This document shows, in pieces, positions 21,963 to 32,442 of a stretch of DNA of 64,000 nt (the first letter of the stretch is position 1; each line of letters starts with the position of its first letter). The stretch covers positions 62,001 to 126,000 of the forward strand of contig WSUB01000104.1 in NCBI GenBank assembly GCA_019633425.1, in the 5' to 3' direction. The notes beneath the pieces were generated by a model that was given only the letters and a program-made list of their open reading frames with translations, was not told where the DNA came from and ran no database searches. Source of the stretch: Tulasnella sp. 424 (Eukaryota; Basidiomycota; Agaricomycetes; Cantharellales; Tulasnellaceae). The position numbers and the translations under genes are program-made.

Positions 21963-22776
21963 TTACTGAGCAATTTGTGCGCCGATCTTCTCGAATGTGG
22001 TAGCGGCAAAGAGGGTCCATGGCTGCCACCACCAGCACAACCAAGGCCACCACCAGCAAAGCCAGTAAATAGGACAAATGCTCGCCCTGCGCACGAACAT
22101 GTGAAGTTGAGCGACCAGAAAATATATGACCTCCTTGGGGATGTACAAAACGCCACTTACGTGATTGTATCGATGTTCTTCTGGATCTCGGGGTAAGCTG
22201 CACTGATGCTTTGAGGAGCGGTAACAGCGACCACAACCGCCTACGAGTTGGGGCAACCATGAAAAAGAGTGAATCATTAGGGGAAAAACAGCAGCATCAA
22301 GGGGAAAAAAAGTAACTTACGTCAAGGAAGTCGGTGGAAATGTATCCAATGTCATTCTGGCTGAGTCCTCCGGAAATCTGGTCGAAGGGCAGCTGTCCAA
22401 TTTGGTTGACTTGAGCCGCCGCGTTGCCGATGACCGCGTTGACCTGCGTCAGCACAGACTGGACGTATTCGGGTTCTGCGTTGAGGGTCTTATTGAACAC
22501 GATGGCTTCTACAAGGTGTGAGACGTTTCAAAAACGGGTGTGAGTTGTATGTAGACTTTCAAGAACCCGTTCTGCCGGTAAAGTTGCACACTCACTGCGA
22601 AGCTGGGCACTTAGCAAAGCGACTTGGGAAGTAGCGTTTTTGAATATGTCGGGTAACGTGAGGGCACTGGCACGAGCGTCGAATGGTGAAGCGTCAACTG
22701 GACCGGCATATGCTAAGGACGAGCTGAGGACAGCCAGGAGGGCGAAGAGTTGGATTTTGGCGGATGATGAGAACAT
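21963..22776 (-). CDS. small secreted protein D with Trp/Cys-rich hydrophobic tail
   Basis: Fourth paralog, four exons. The signal peptide (KIQLFALLAVLSSSLAYA) is followed by LPDIFKNATSQV, a diverged second block (INAVIGNAAAQVNQIG, FDQISGGLSQND) and the tail CPIYWLCWWWPWLCWWWQPW, ending KIGAQIAQ. With A it forms the Trp-richest pair. Asn for Ser in SQND and Tyr for Asn in the tail are specific to this copy. Function unknown. The gene lies between the orphan pheromone flank and arm 4. Confidence 0.8.
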
Positions 22777-22843
22777 GGAGGCAGGATGTGATGCAAGTGA
22801 TGAGGAATGGGGGGAATGCTGTTAGTTCCGTTGAATGGACCCG

Positions 22844-22852
22844 TATTTTATA
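22844..22852 (-). promoter_or_regulatory. TATA box of secreted gene D
   Basis: TATAAAATA on the minus strand (one A more than in A-C), 68 bp upstream of the start codon. Confidence 0.65.
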
Positions 22853-24830
22853 GTCCTATGTTGACGGGAATGGATGAATGCGTGAATTGCTGTTTTGACC
22901 TAAAACGACCGTAGATGGGAGAAGGAACCGCAGCTATACATGCGTGCCAAGAGAGCCCCCGAGGTTTGCCTAGGTAGGAAGTTGCTTCGACAGACGTGTG
23001 CACACGACCTCGAGAGACAGCATCAGTTGCCGGATGGGGAAAATCAAGCTCACAACAAAAGAATGAAGGTCCGATGGAGGCGTGCGAAGGGTTCGTTGGG
23101 TTCGGGCGAACATCGGACGCCGGGGATGCTGGTGGCCGGGAAACACCGCTTCTCCCATGTTATTCCGCTACAAAAACGGTTCCGCATGGGCTTCGAGGTG
23201 CAACACGGCAGAGTGAGTATTGAATGTCGCCTCTAAAAATACCATCCGATCTTCTCGGAGAGTGATTATTTCGTTCAAGCGTCAAAATGGCCAAGCAATG
23301 GAATGAGACACCTACGAGGGTCTGACTCTCGGCTTCCAATACTTCAGAAATATAGGCGCGGGTGACGTACAAGCACCCGGGAGGCACACCGCCTGAGCCA
23401 ACTAACCAAATTATCCGGGTCGAGGGACTCAGGTACGACGAAGTGGGGTCCGACCGGAGCGCGGTCGGGCGGGTGTTCGTCGGAGACCTCAGTTCGGGTA
23501 GCGACGTGGAACTCAACATCTCGCAATTTTAAACGGCCTTGCACCATGAACCTTATTTTACTCGTACTGGGGTGTTCGGATATGCATTCCACGGACCCGG
23601 AATCCTGTGAACTTCGGTCCACGACATGAACCCCGCTAGGAAAGTGGTCGTCATAAGTCAATTGCATCTGGCAAAGTGTTCGTCAAAGATACATGCTTGA
23701 TAATCGGGACGCACCACTGTATTGTGAACAGGTAATTCAATTTGATGTTTTGAGAACCGCGAAAGCAGTACGAATGGGAGCCCGGTTCGGTCAGGGTGTT
23801 CGTCTGAGAGCTGCATTCGGATATATGGCTCGTCTTCCGGAAGAAAGGTTACTGGAATTGCAATTCTAAATGGCCTTGAGGGGCATGCCTCTTGTTCGGT
23901 GCTTGCAGATCTGTCGAAGAAATCTCAGGCTTCGAGGGGACCCGTAGCGGTCGGACTAGGAGAAGACGCACTCTCTTCGCAGCTGCTGAGGCAATTGAAT
24001 GGCGAACCGTTCAAGAGGCAGGAGAATTGACCTTCTCCGAATACCCCAGACTTAGAGTCCAAGAGATGTGGAGGAAGTCGTGGTCATCTTGTAAACGGAT
24101 GCCATCTTAGTCCGATACGTCCAAAACGGTGTTCCGGGGGTCCTGGTAGAACTCCTCACCCAGCGCAGCGTATTGAGTGGAGGTTTGATCTAAGGGACCG
24201 CCCGTGGTAGTATTCGAAAGCAATAGTCAGGGGCACGGGAATATGGTCGGGTCGCTGGAACGCCGGAGTGATGGTCAGGAACATCCACCGGCGACGCTCC
24301 TCTGGACGCCTTGGAGTTACAGTTCCCCCTCAGCAATAAGTATTTCGTATTGGGCTCGAGCTCACTTTAGCGAGGTTCCCTTCTCTCTCGGACCTTGGTG
24401 TAGAGGTCCAAACACTGCTGTACCGTTGTCCGAATTAGGGTTGTGCGTCAACGATACCCCTGATAGACAGGGTAGGTCGATGACACGTCATTGATCGCGG
24501 GTCAATGACTGGTCAACGACCGGAGGACCTGAACTAGGGGTGTCAGGACTCTGAAAGGCGCTTGCTTCCCTTTTTGTCCTGCAGATAGACCTTGTGTAAG
24601 CGACGCGTATTAGGACTTGAATCGACGAGTACTTGCGGGACAAATGATGAATGGTACCCGACAGTGCACCTCGATCGGCGCCTGCCTCCGGCGCTCGTAG
24701 ATCAGAACTCTTGAACGAGCACTCACTTCCCGGCTGAGGGATGTCTGTAGATCCGGAGGGCTGCGGAAGGGGAGAGAGTGTTCCTGTGGCTTGTTTGTCC
24801 GGCCAAGCTTTTGTTTGAACCACCATCGCC
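22853..24830. repeat. duplicated upstream arm 4, with decayed coding-like sequence
   Basis: Fourth copy of the arm, the most diverged. Numerous one-base insertions relative to arms 1-3 break every frame. The minus-strand remnant is still recognisable at about 24100-24300. The tandem array ends here; sequence beyond about 24830 is unique. Confidence 0.5.
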
Positions 24831-25406
24831 TGGCCAGCGCACTCTCGGGCCCACTCTTCGGCTTGGCCGTTTTGCGAATTGGCAATGTGTACATACTACA
24901 AACACGCTTTTATCTCATGTTTAATGTTCGCCAAGCCTCAAAGGTCGGTATTGTCCGTTTCTTGGCTTATCTGGCTATGATTAACGTTTTCTTGGCGTCC
25001 CAAGCCAAGTGGAAGAAGGCTGATTTCGACGCCACAAAGCATTGTGGATGATGACCCCTCCAAAAACGGGGGGTTACATAAACGGTCTCGCACGCAATTG
25101 CGGATGACTTGCAATTGGATGAACCCACACCCGACCCTTTTGAAGACACCGAACTACTCAGCGGTCCCTAGTGAAGTGTGCCTTGCAAGACAGTCAACAT
25201 ATAAAAACGCTTGAGCGCCCTTCTCGTCATTCAAAGTTGGAGTGTTTCCTGCTTGCCAACCCCCCAAACGTCGACTTATCTTGGCGTGTGAGCCTGCCTC
25301 GCCTCATCACAGCCAAAACTGCGGGGCGCTAAATTTGGCTTTGCGTTTCTTATCTTAGCTCTCACCCCTTCACGTCAACGACCACCCACCACCTCCTCCC
25401 TCCAAA
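24831..25406. other. unique intergenic region upstream of the gag-like gene
   Basis: No gene seen. A pyrimidine-rich stretch (CCCACCACCTCCTCCCTCC) sits just before the ATG of the next gene, typical of a basidiomycete core promoter or 5' UTR. Confidence 0.5.
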
Positions 25407-26790
25407 ATGTCCACCTCAAGTCACGGTACGTTGCGTTCCTCCTCTCAGACGACCTGCACACGCTGACACGACACGTATACGCAGACTCAATGATCGTCTT
25501 CACGGGCAACGAGCCCGAAGGCTGCGCATCCTTCATCCGCTCCATCATCCGATACGCCTTCCAAGTAGGCAAGCAATACGACAGACGATGGATGGCCTAC
25601 TTCGCTTCCACTTGTCTCGTCAACGAGGCGTCAAGGTGGTACACGACGCTCAATCCCGAGGAACGCATGGACTGGAAACCTTTTTGCAATGCGTTGTTGA
25701 GCCGCTTTCCTCTACCCGAAACGGACGGATCCGAGAAGAGCAGCACTCAAGGCGGGTACGTACTTCTCGTCAGCGTCCAGCGTAACCTATGCTCATGGGC
25801 GGTCCCAAGGTCTTCCACGAGTCCCCAGACAGACACGTCTACACCAAACCCGGGCCCAGCCTCCTCTTCCTCTCATCACTTACAGCCTCCACGCCCACCA
25901 CGCCCAACAGTAGGCACCAAATATAGCAACAGCTCTCCCAGGGCATCTCCGCCACCGCCTTCATCCCAAGGCCTCATCCGCCTCGACTTTTTCAACGGCA
26001 GCATCCCAAGTCGGTACATCTCGAGTCAGCTCCGCATCGGCTACGCCACCGTCTACAAAGCGGACGTCGACGGCGTAGACGACCAAAGTAGAGCTCTCGC
26101 GCTCAACGTCTGCTTCGAGAGGAACGAGAAGGGAGCTTTTCGGATGTTCACTTCGGTGAGTGTGAATAACCGGGGAACCGGGGCCGTGAATACTCACCCA
26201 GGCACCCCCTTCACAAGGACAACCAACGAAACTGCATAGCGGTAGACAAGAAATCAGCCGACTTTTCCTACCTCGCCTTCGTACCCCACTTGACCGACGG
26301 ATGGGCCCAACCGCCCAATCCAAAGACGCTTCAGACCGACGTGTGGAACGTGCGCGAGGACGGGCTCATGCAGATCACTTGGCAGCAATCTCCTCCTACC
26401 CCTACGAACCCACAGGATCAGCGCCAACGCTTACAGTCGAATAACTCGAGAGTCCCACTGGGGGTCGTGTGTCATCTCAAGAGCGGGACGGTGGAAGTGA
26501 TGCGGAATCCGGAGAACTACTGTGCAAAGTATCCTGAGTGGTTCGAAGTGGTATGTTTCTCCCTCTTCTCTCTCCTTACTATGTGTTTTTTTTTTTTTTG
26601 CTGACTCCACGCTCCATCGCAGATGATGGTCTTTGAGCCGTTCACCCGACCCGAGTGGATGGCAGCGCCCGCCGACCGAGAATCGATCATGAGCCCCACC
26701 CGGAGCCCCACCAGGAGTTCCATGCGGATAGGAAGTCAAAAGTTGAAAAAGAGAAGGTTGAGCAAGAGGATTGGTCCCGGTGGGATGTAA
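25407..26790 (+). CDS. gag-like domain protein, Agaricomycete family (396 aa)
   Basis: Four exons (25407-25425, 25485-26155, 26218-26550, 26623-26790) give a continuous frame. Residues about 10-90 resemble a Ty3/Gypsy-type gag fold: FTGNEPEGCASFIRSI, then ASRWYTTLNPEERMDW and a leucine/phenylalanine helix. A Pro/Ser-rich linker (about 105-165) leads to a second domain starting IRLDFFNGSI and running through a VPHLTDGWAQP motif, and the protein ends in a basic tail with Lys/Arg clusters. No protease, reverse transcriptase or LTR lies nearby, so this looks like a host gene with a gag-derived N-terminus rather than a live element. The exact acceptor of intron 2 is uncertain; the AAG at 26215-26217 keeps the frame. 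Function unknown. Confidence 0.65.
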
Positions 26791-27259
26791 CAGAGTTACG
26801 CTGGGAGTATATATGTATGACGGACATGGACCTTTTCTCTCTTTCGACTCGGAATGGATATATATGGACATATAGGACAATGGAATGCTATTATGTACTA
26901 CTAAACGGAGAGCAAAAGATATCGTATTACTACGACGAAGGGAAAACTATGATTAATTACTAGCCAAGCTCCTGATGAGCGCCCAACAACGAGAGAGGAG
27001 ACCTATACTACTAACACCAAGGTATAAGGAAAATACACACAACGAAAGTAGATAAAAGAGCGGCGATGGATATACGGTAAGTAGATGGGAAAGTCTAGGT
27101 GAGGGGGAGGGGGTAACCATAAATCGAGCGACGAAGTCTAGAGGGAAACGATGAACAGAGGGGAATACAAATTTGTGCACGCGAAAGTAGAAAGAAATCA
27201 CCCACAGTACTGAAATCCGAGTGTACAAAATGCACAAAAACACATTTACTCACAGTCCT
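26791..27259. repeat. start of segmental copy 1 (3' flank of the low-complexity gene)
   Basis: From about 26898 (CTACTAAACGGAGAGCAAAAGA) the sequence matches 35577 onward and 47477 onward. It is the shared downstream flank of the low-complexity gene and its two pseudogenes. Confidence 0.7.
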
Positions 27260-29296
27260 TTACTCTACGTTCCTCCCCAACATCACAGCAGCAGCCCCGC
27301 TATCCAACGTCCTCGCTCGGCTCCCAGCTCTCGGTCTCCCGATACTGCTCCCGAATCCAGTAGAAGGGAACCCCGCCCCTGCCCCTGCCGCGCCCATCCC
27401 CATCCCCATCCCAACAGAGTCGAATGAAGAAGTGTGGCTTCGCTGCGGGACGGGAGGTCGTTTCGGAGGGGTGGCGAGGTCCATCACAGACCCAGCACGA
27501 GATCGCGTGTGACGAGCATTAAGTCCCCCCGGAATCCCGTCGAATTCTTGATACGCCGGTTGCTGCTGCTGTTGGAATTGAGGGGTGGTGTACTCGGCGG
27601 GTGCGAGGACGTACTCCCCCTGGTGGTGGTACTGCGCGAACCCAGCTGAAGGTGGCCCTTGCTCAAAATCGTCCAACCCCCCAGGAACACCGTCGAATTC
27701 CACAGGTTCCACTTGGACCGGAGGAGGAGCTTGGAACTGCACCGGCGCGACGGGCTGGTAGTACACCTGCTGCCCACCACCAGCTTGGCCAGACAACCCC
27801 GAATGGGAGGACAACGTCCCGCTCCCCGTCGCTCGATGCAAGATCGTCGGTTTTCGCGGACTTCCAAACGTGCTGGCGGGGAGAGGAACCATATTCGGAC
27901 CACGAACGGAGCCGTTGGACATGCGCTCGAGTCGGTCGGAACCCGAGGCGGAGCCTGCGCCCATCAGAGCAGTCGGTGCTTTGCGTGGACGACGAGAGGC
28001 GGCGTATTCGGCTCCGTAGTCCATTAGTTCGTCGTCTGAGGGGGATAGAGGGTGTTCGTCCGGGTGGAGTTGGTGATGGAGAGGGAGACCGTGCATGGGT
28101 GCGATGGGGATCTGCACTGCTGGTTGCGGAGGTGGTTGTTGTGGGTATTGGGAAGGATGAGACGATGCGCCGTCGCTCTCCGTCCACGCTACACCAACGC
28201 CGCCGGTATGTCCAACGACGAACTCTCCAAACTCGTGCTGCGCTTCTTGAGGCTCCTCGAATCCAAATCCACCCGCAGCAGCTTCGGCCCTCCGCTCCCT
28301 CTCTTCCTTCTTCCGACGAGCCGCGTCTTCGCGCATTCGACGACGCTGCTCTTTGGCTGCTTTTTTGATGCGGTCGGCGTGGGATTGTGGAGTGGATGTT
28401 GCTGCTGGGGTTGAGGAGGAGGCTGGGGAGAGGGGCGTACGGGGTAAAGTTGGGGAGGACGATTCGGTAGCGGGTGTGTCGTCGGTGATGATGGTTTGGT
28501 CGTCTGCGACGGATGGTGCTGCGAGTGCTCCTTCCTCCTCTTCAGGCTCCGGTTCTTGAACAGCCGGGGTCTCGGGCTCGGGTTCTGGTTCGATGGGTGG
28601 TTCGACAGGACGTGTTGGTGGGACAGCGGGGAACGAGAACGCATAGACAGCGGCTGCTTCCTCTTGCTCCGCCAACTCCCTCTCCTCCCTCTCGAGGTCC
28701 TCGTTCGTGATTTGAGGTTCAAAGTTGGCCCGCATCAAGTCCAAGGTCTTCTTCCTATGCTCTTCCTCCGTTACGCGCGACACGATGTCGGAGCTCTCCA
28801 GGGGCGCAGCGTCCGAGTCGTTCGTCGCGTTCGACAGCGTCCTGGTCCTCCTCTCTCCTTCCCTCGGCGGTCCAGCAGCGTCTTCTTCGTCCGACGATTC
28901 GGGTAGGGCGATGGGTTTGCCGAACGGGTACCATCCGAACATCTGCATCGATCGTCGACTGTTCATGCTCAAGTTCCTCCCCACAACTCCCCAAGCGTCC
29001 CTCTGCTTCTTCTTCCCTTTCCCTCTCCCCTTCTTCTTGTTCCTCCTACTCCCTCCGACGTTCGAGTGAAGCGACATGGCGTCGGCGTCTTCGTCTGATG
29101 ACGCCGATGCAAGCAGGCCTTCGAGTTCATCACGAGCAAAGACCTGCCGGCCTCCGGTTGCCGCAGGACCGGTTGACGATGAAGACGACGACGCTCCCTG
29201 TTGACGATCCCTCTCATCGTCCGACTCTGACGTGATTTTTGAGCATAAGCAGGCGTTGAAGGTCGCTTTGACGTTGTTGGTCCAGTTCTGTGTCAT
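27260..29296 (-). CDS. low-complexity acidic/Pro-rich protein, intact copy (678 aa)
   Basis: A single-exon gene starting MTQNWTNNVKATFNACLC. It has Ser runs, a DELEGLLASASSDEDAD acidic patch, a Lys/Arg-rich segment (KKKGRGKGKKKQRD), the motif GWYPFGKPIALPESSDEED, a Glu-rich coiled-coil stretch (about 190-220, EEEHRKKTLDLMRANFEPQ), then Pro/Gln-rich and Ser/Thr-rich disorder. It ends GRPRAGSRARTLDSGAA plus MLGRNVE. The family occurs in many basidiomycetes as a hypothetical protein; I know no function. Two decayed copies lie at 35942-37374 and 47839-49319. The gene is divergent to a broken HIR1 first exon, matching the original head-to-head order still visible in copy 3. Confidence 0.85.
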   Translation of the reverse strand: MTQNWTNNVKATFNACLCSKITSESDDERDRQQGASSSSSSTGPAATGGRQVFARDELEGLLASASSDEDADAMSLHSNVGGSRRNKKKGRGKGKKKQRDAWGVVGRNLSMNSRRSMQMFGWYPFGKPIALPESSDEEDAAGPPREGERRTRTLSNATNDSDAAPLESSDIVSRVTEEEHRKKTLDLMRANFEPQITNEDLEREERELAEQEEAAAVYAFSFPAVPPTRPVEPPIEPEPEPETPAVQEPEPEEEEGALAAPSVADDQTIITDDTPATESSSPTLPRTPLSPASSSTPAATSTPQSHADRIKKAAKEQRRRMREDAARRKKEERERRAEAAAGGFGFEEPQEAQHEFGEFVVGHTGGVGVAWTESDGASSHPSQYPQQPPPQPAVQIPIAPMHGLPLHHQLHPDEHPLSPSDDELMDYGAEYAASRRPRKAPTALMGAGSASGSDRLERMSNGSVRGPNMVPLPASTFGSPRKPTILHRATGSGTLSSHSGLSGQAGGGQQVYYQPVAPVQFQAPPPVQVEPVEFDGVPGGLDDFEQGPPSAGFAQYHHQGEYVLAPAEYTTPQFQQQQQPAYQEFDGIPGGLNARHTRSRAGSVMDLATPPKRPPVPQRSHTSSFDSVGMGMGMGAAGAGAGFPSTGFGSSIGRPRAGSRARTLDSGAAAVMLGRNVE

Positions 29297-29617
29297 GGGA
29301 AGAGAAAAATCGTAATCTGGACGTTTTTAGTTGTGGTGTTGCTTCTAGGAGTAGCGAGTAGCGTGAGTGCTGGAGGGCGTTATGGGAGACGTAGATGCAA
29401 GGAGAAGAGAGTCGTGTCGAGGCCAGACGTGGCCTTTTTGATTAGCTGCTGCGAACTTAGGTGCACGAGGAAAGGAGAGAACGAGATCACCGCCGAGGCC
29501 CAACTCTGGAGAAAACCGAACATTCCCACATTCTATGCAGCCCCTCGGGCGCGTCAGAAACTTTCTTGCTTCGCCCTCAGTCGAGGCAGCCAAACCTGAC
29601 AAGATTCGACCACAGAC
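29297..29617. repeat. duplicated intergenic region (low-complexity gene / HIR1 promoter), copy 1
   Basis: This divergent promoter region recurs at 39540-39748 and 49320-49648, with shared blocks such as CATTCCCACATTCTATGCAGCCC. In copy 3 it drives the intact HIR1. Confidence 0.7.
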
Positions 29618-29720
29618 ATGCGTTTCTCGAAACCAGCATGGGTCACACATTAAGGTCCGCGAAGGTGGTCTCTTTGAAATTCGTTGCGGACCCACGAGAT
29701 GACATGGAGACAACAAATAG
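29618..29720 (+). pseudogene. HIR1 first-exon relic, copy 1
   Basis: ATGCGTTTCTCGAAACCAGC and the following bases match exon 1 of the intact HIR1 at 49649, including the donor and the start of intron 1. Codon 12 is TAA where the intact gene has CAA, and homology ends inside intron 1 at about 29695. Confidence 0.8.
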
Positions 29721-29767
29721 TATGAAGACAGAAGAAATAACGAAGATACAGGATTGAGAAGAAGTCG

Positions 29768-32269
29768 TCATTCCCAAAAGCGCTTGATAACCCTCCTGGC
29801 AAATGAAACAGGTTGTTTCTGCTTGGGTTCCGTAGAATCGGTGACCGGAGGATTCTCCGGGTTTGATATGGTAGGTGTGGGAGTAATGGATGATTCAACG
29901 ACTGCAGCCGAGCTTGCACCTGGAGTCGGAGCTAGTGGGGTTGGGTTCGTCGAAGGGGAATCCATTACCAAGCTCATGGCTTCAACTTTATCGACACATT
30001 GCAGAGCATCAGGCCGTTGACCAGGCTCAAAGCTCCAGCACATCCTCATCAAGTCCAGTGTGGCAGAGGGTAGCGATGATGTGTCTGATGGTTCCGGCGT
30101 CCTGCGCTGATCTTCGGGCGCACATATTAAAAGCAGCACTTGGATATCAGTCCGAAGTTCATGATATGGAGGATTGCCGGTCATTATCTGTCATGTTTGC
30201 TTCCTTGGTTACCAACCGACGGCAGCAAATCTTAAAGTCTCGAGGTACTCGCCTCCAGAACAAGACAACCCCAGGCCCACATGTCACTTGGGCAATCCGG
30301 TAGATTTCCGTCCAACAATTCCAGGCTGGTGTATCTGATGGGGCCTTTGAAACCGTTGCTGGTGCTTAGTCCTGTCGTTTCGTCTTCCACTGCCCTAGCG
30401 AGGTCGAGGTCGCAAAGCAGAGCCTCGCCTGCGTTTGTGACGAGCACGCTTCGCTGTTTTCGCCGCAAGATCGAATAGAAGGGATCAGCTCGAGTTAGTT
30501 CTGGTAGGACAGTGGGATGAGACTTCACAACCCATGCAGAGCTCCGAATGTAGCGAGGAGATTGGGTTGCGGTCTGGTGGTTGGAGGTGGACATACCGAT
30601 TTCAGGTCTCCGTGCACGATAGGTGGTTCTCTTGTGTGAAGATATGCGAGACCCTTGATGGTACCCAGGACCTAATACAGCATTCTTCATCATATTGCAA
30701 TACTACCACCAAAAAGTGGTCAGTTGGGTTTGACTTACCAACTTCAGCCGATGTTCTTGGGATGGTGCCTCTCGGGATAGGTAATCTTTTATATTCCCAT
30801 TGGCCATGTACGGAGATATCATGTAGACTTCTCTAAAGTCCTCGCTGTTATAATATCCAGTGAGCTCGAGGATATTAGCGTGTTTGCACGACGCCCAGAG
30901 TTCGATCTCCCTTGCCAGTCTCTGAAAAAGAGTAGGAATCAACGGTCACCGTCTGTAACGAGCAAGAAACCCCGGACTAACAACAGCAATCCCCAACGGC
31001 ACTCCATCAAAATTCTCTGTATGCAATATCTTCACTGCGACGGTGGTCAGGGTATTGCCAGCCGGGAACCCGGTCTCCGTGGACAGGTCTGCCAGCTTCA
31101 CTCTTCCGAACCCTCCACCGCCGAGCGTCTGTTCACGAATCCTAAGCCGGTGCTTCGGAATATAATAATCCGACAGGGACTGAAATATCTTGTTCATGTG
31201 TGAAGATTCCAAACTAATGGCCCCAGGAGCCGGCGAATCTTGGCGGGACGGGACTGGACTGTTGGAACGGCTATTCCTGGAACCCGACTTAGAGCGAAGC
31301 CATGAGCTAGGGCTAAGTCCGCAGAAGTCATGAACATTTATGCGGATTTACTTACCCCCAATGATCGAAGTGGCATCGGAAAGTCGCGTAAAGACCGGGG
31401 AGGTGAATGTGCGTCCGTTCGGCTAGGTTCCCAACCCATCATTATCCTTTCGATGTCTTGCTTACGCGAGTTCTAGTTGTATGGCACATCAATTCAGACT
31501 ATTTTAACACGTGTAGGAGGAGTAGCACCCTCTTACGTCTTTTAGCTCTAGCAGCTTGGCTGCTGTTCGCTCCACTTCTTTGGCCAGCTCCAAACTGCAA
31601 CGTAGAGAGAATTCAAAAACAAAGAGAGCACGTGGAATATAATAATTACATACTTGCTTCCACCATTCCATATATCATGGGCTATCATGCCGACCCAAAG
31701 ATGGTCGTCAACGCGAGCAACATCTTCTAGAGCTTTTTCCCAGTCGTTGGGAGGCTGATACAAAGGTGTAGTTTAGAGTCCTGACCTGCAAGCTAGCGGA
31801 AAATTCGATGACCTACGTTGAACTCGGGTGCATGAGCTTCAACCAACAAGTCATGCAATTTGTCTCGGCGCACTCCCCAGGTTGCCTTCGATTCCTCAGT
31901 ATATGACGTAGGTAGTGTAGCTTCTTGCTCGATTAGACTTCGCGCCTCCATCAGTATACTGTCGGAACGTTTAGAAACGTCATCTCGCGGAATTTTCTCG
32001 TAATCTCCAAAGTTGACTTACAGTTCAAGCTTTCTCACCGATTCCATTGCCACGATCATTTCATAGAAGTCGGAGGGCCCGGGCTCGGAGAATGGTGTGC
32101 GCAGTGCCTGCAGGATTTCGACACCACGCGAAACAAGGTGAAGTATCTTTTGCGTGTTTCGGGGCGATGAAGAAGCTGTCTGGATTATAGACTTCAAAAG
32201 TTCAGCCGTATGTTCAAGTGGCGGTGGAATATCTTCGAGTATGTCATAGACAGCATCTTCAGTCTCCAT
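29768..32269 (-). CDS. MLKL-like: helical-bundle N-terminus plus kinase-like domain and basic tail
   Basis: Multi-exon gene. Exons 1-4 (32022-32269, 31817-31958, 31654-31754, 31537-31594) keep a clean frame and encode a helical region (LLKSIIQTA, LVSRGVEIL, DWEKALEDVARVDDHLW). The kinase-like domain follows: Gly loop LGGGGFGRVKLA, VAK Lys in TVAVKIL, Glu in RLAREIELW, HGDLK. Then comes SRSVLVTN, where the catalytic Asn is Ser, and DLD in place of DFG. The activation segment end is SLE instead of APE. Later lobe: WGCLVLEIMTGNPPY (spliced over a GC-AG intron, donor GCGAGT), LMRMCWSFEPGQRPDA. The C-terminus is Ser/Thr/Pro-rich and ends in a basic helix, FARRVIKRFWE. Loss of Asn and DFG suggests a pseudokinase. 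The exon between about 31270 and 31500 is not fully resolved. Confidence 0.7.
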
Positions 32270-32442
32270 GCTTCTCGATGGCGGGGTTCACAGTGTAAAG
32301 TGGATTTATAGCTGTGGTAGAAACTGACTCCGGCTTTTATCGATCCGTGTGAAGGGGGTGAGGCTAACGCGCGCTCAGCCACCACTGATGAGGCTAAGCG
32401 TCGTCTCAACCATCGTCTCTCTTGCCCATAACTCCACTCATA

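Noticed and set aside
27601..28368. 255-codon plus-strand frame opposite the low-complexity gene
   Set aside because: GC-rich low-complexity coding DNA keeps antisense frames open; the minus-strand frame is the one conserved in the duplicates.
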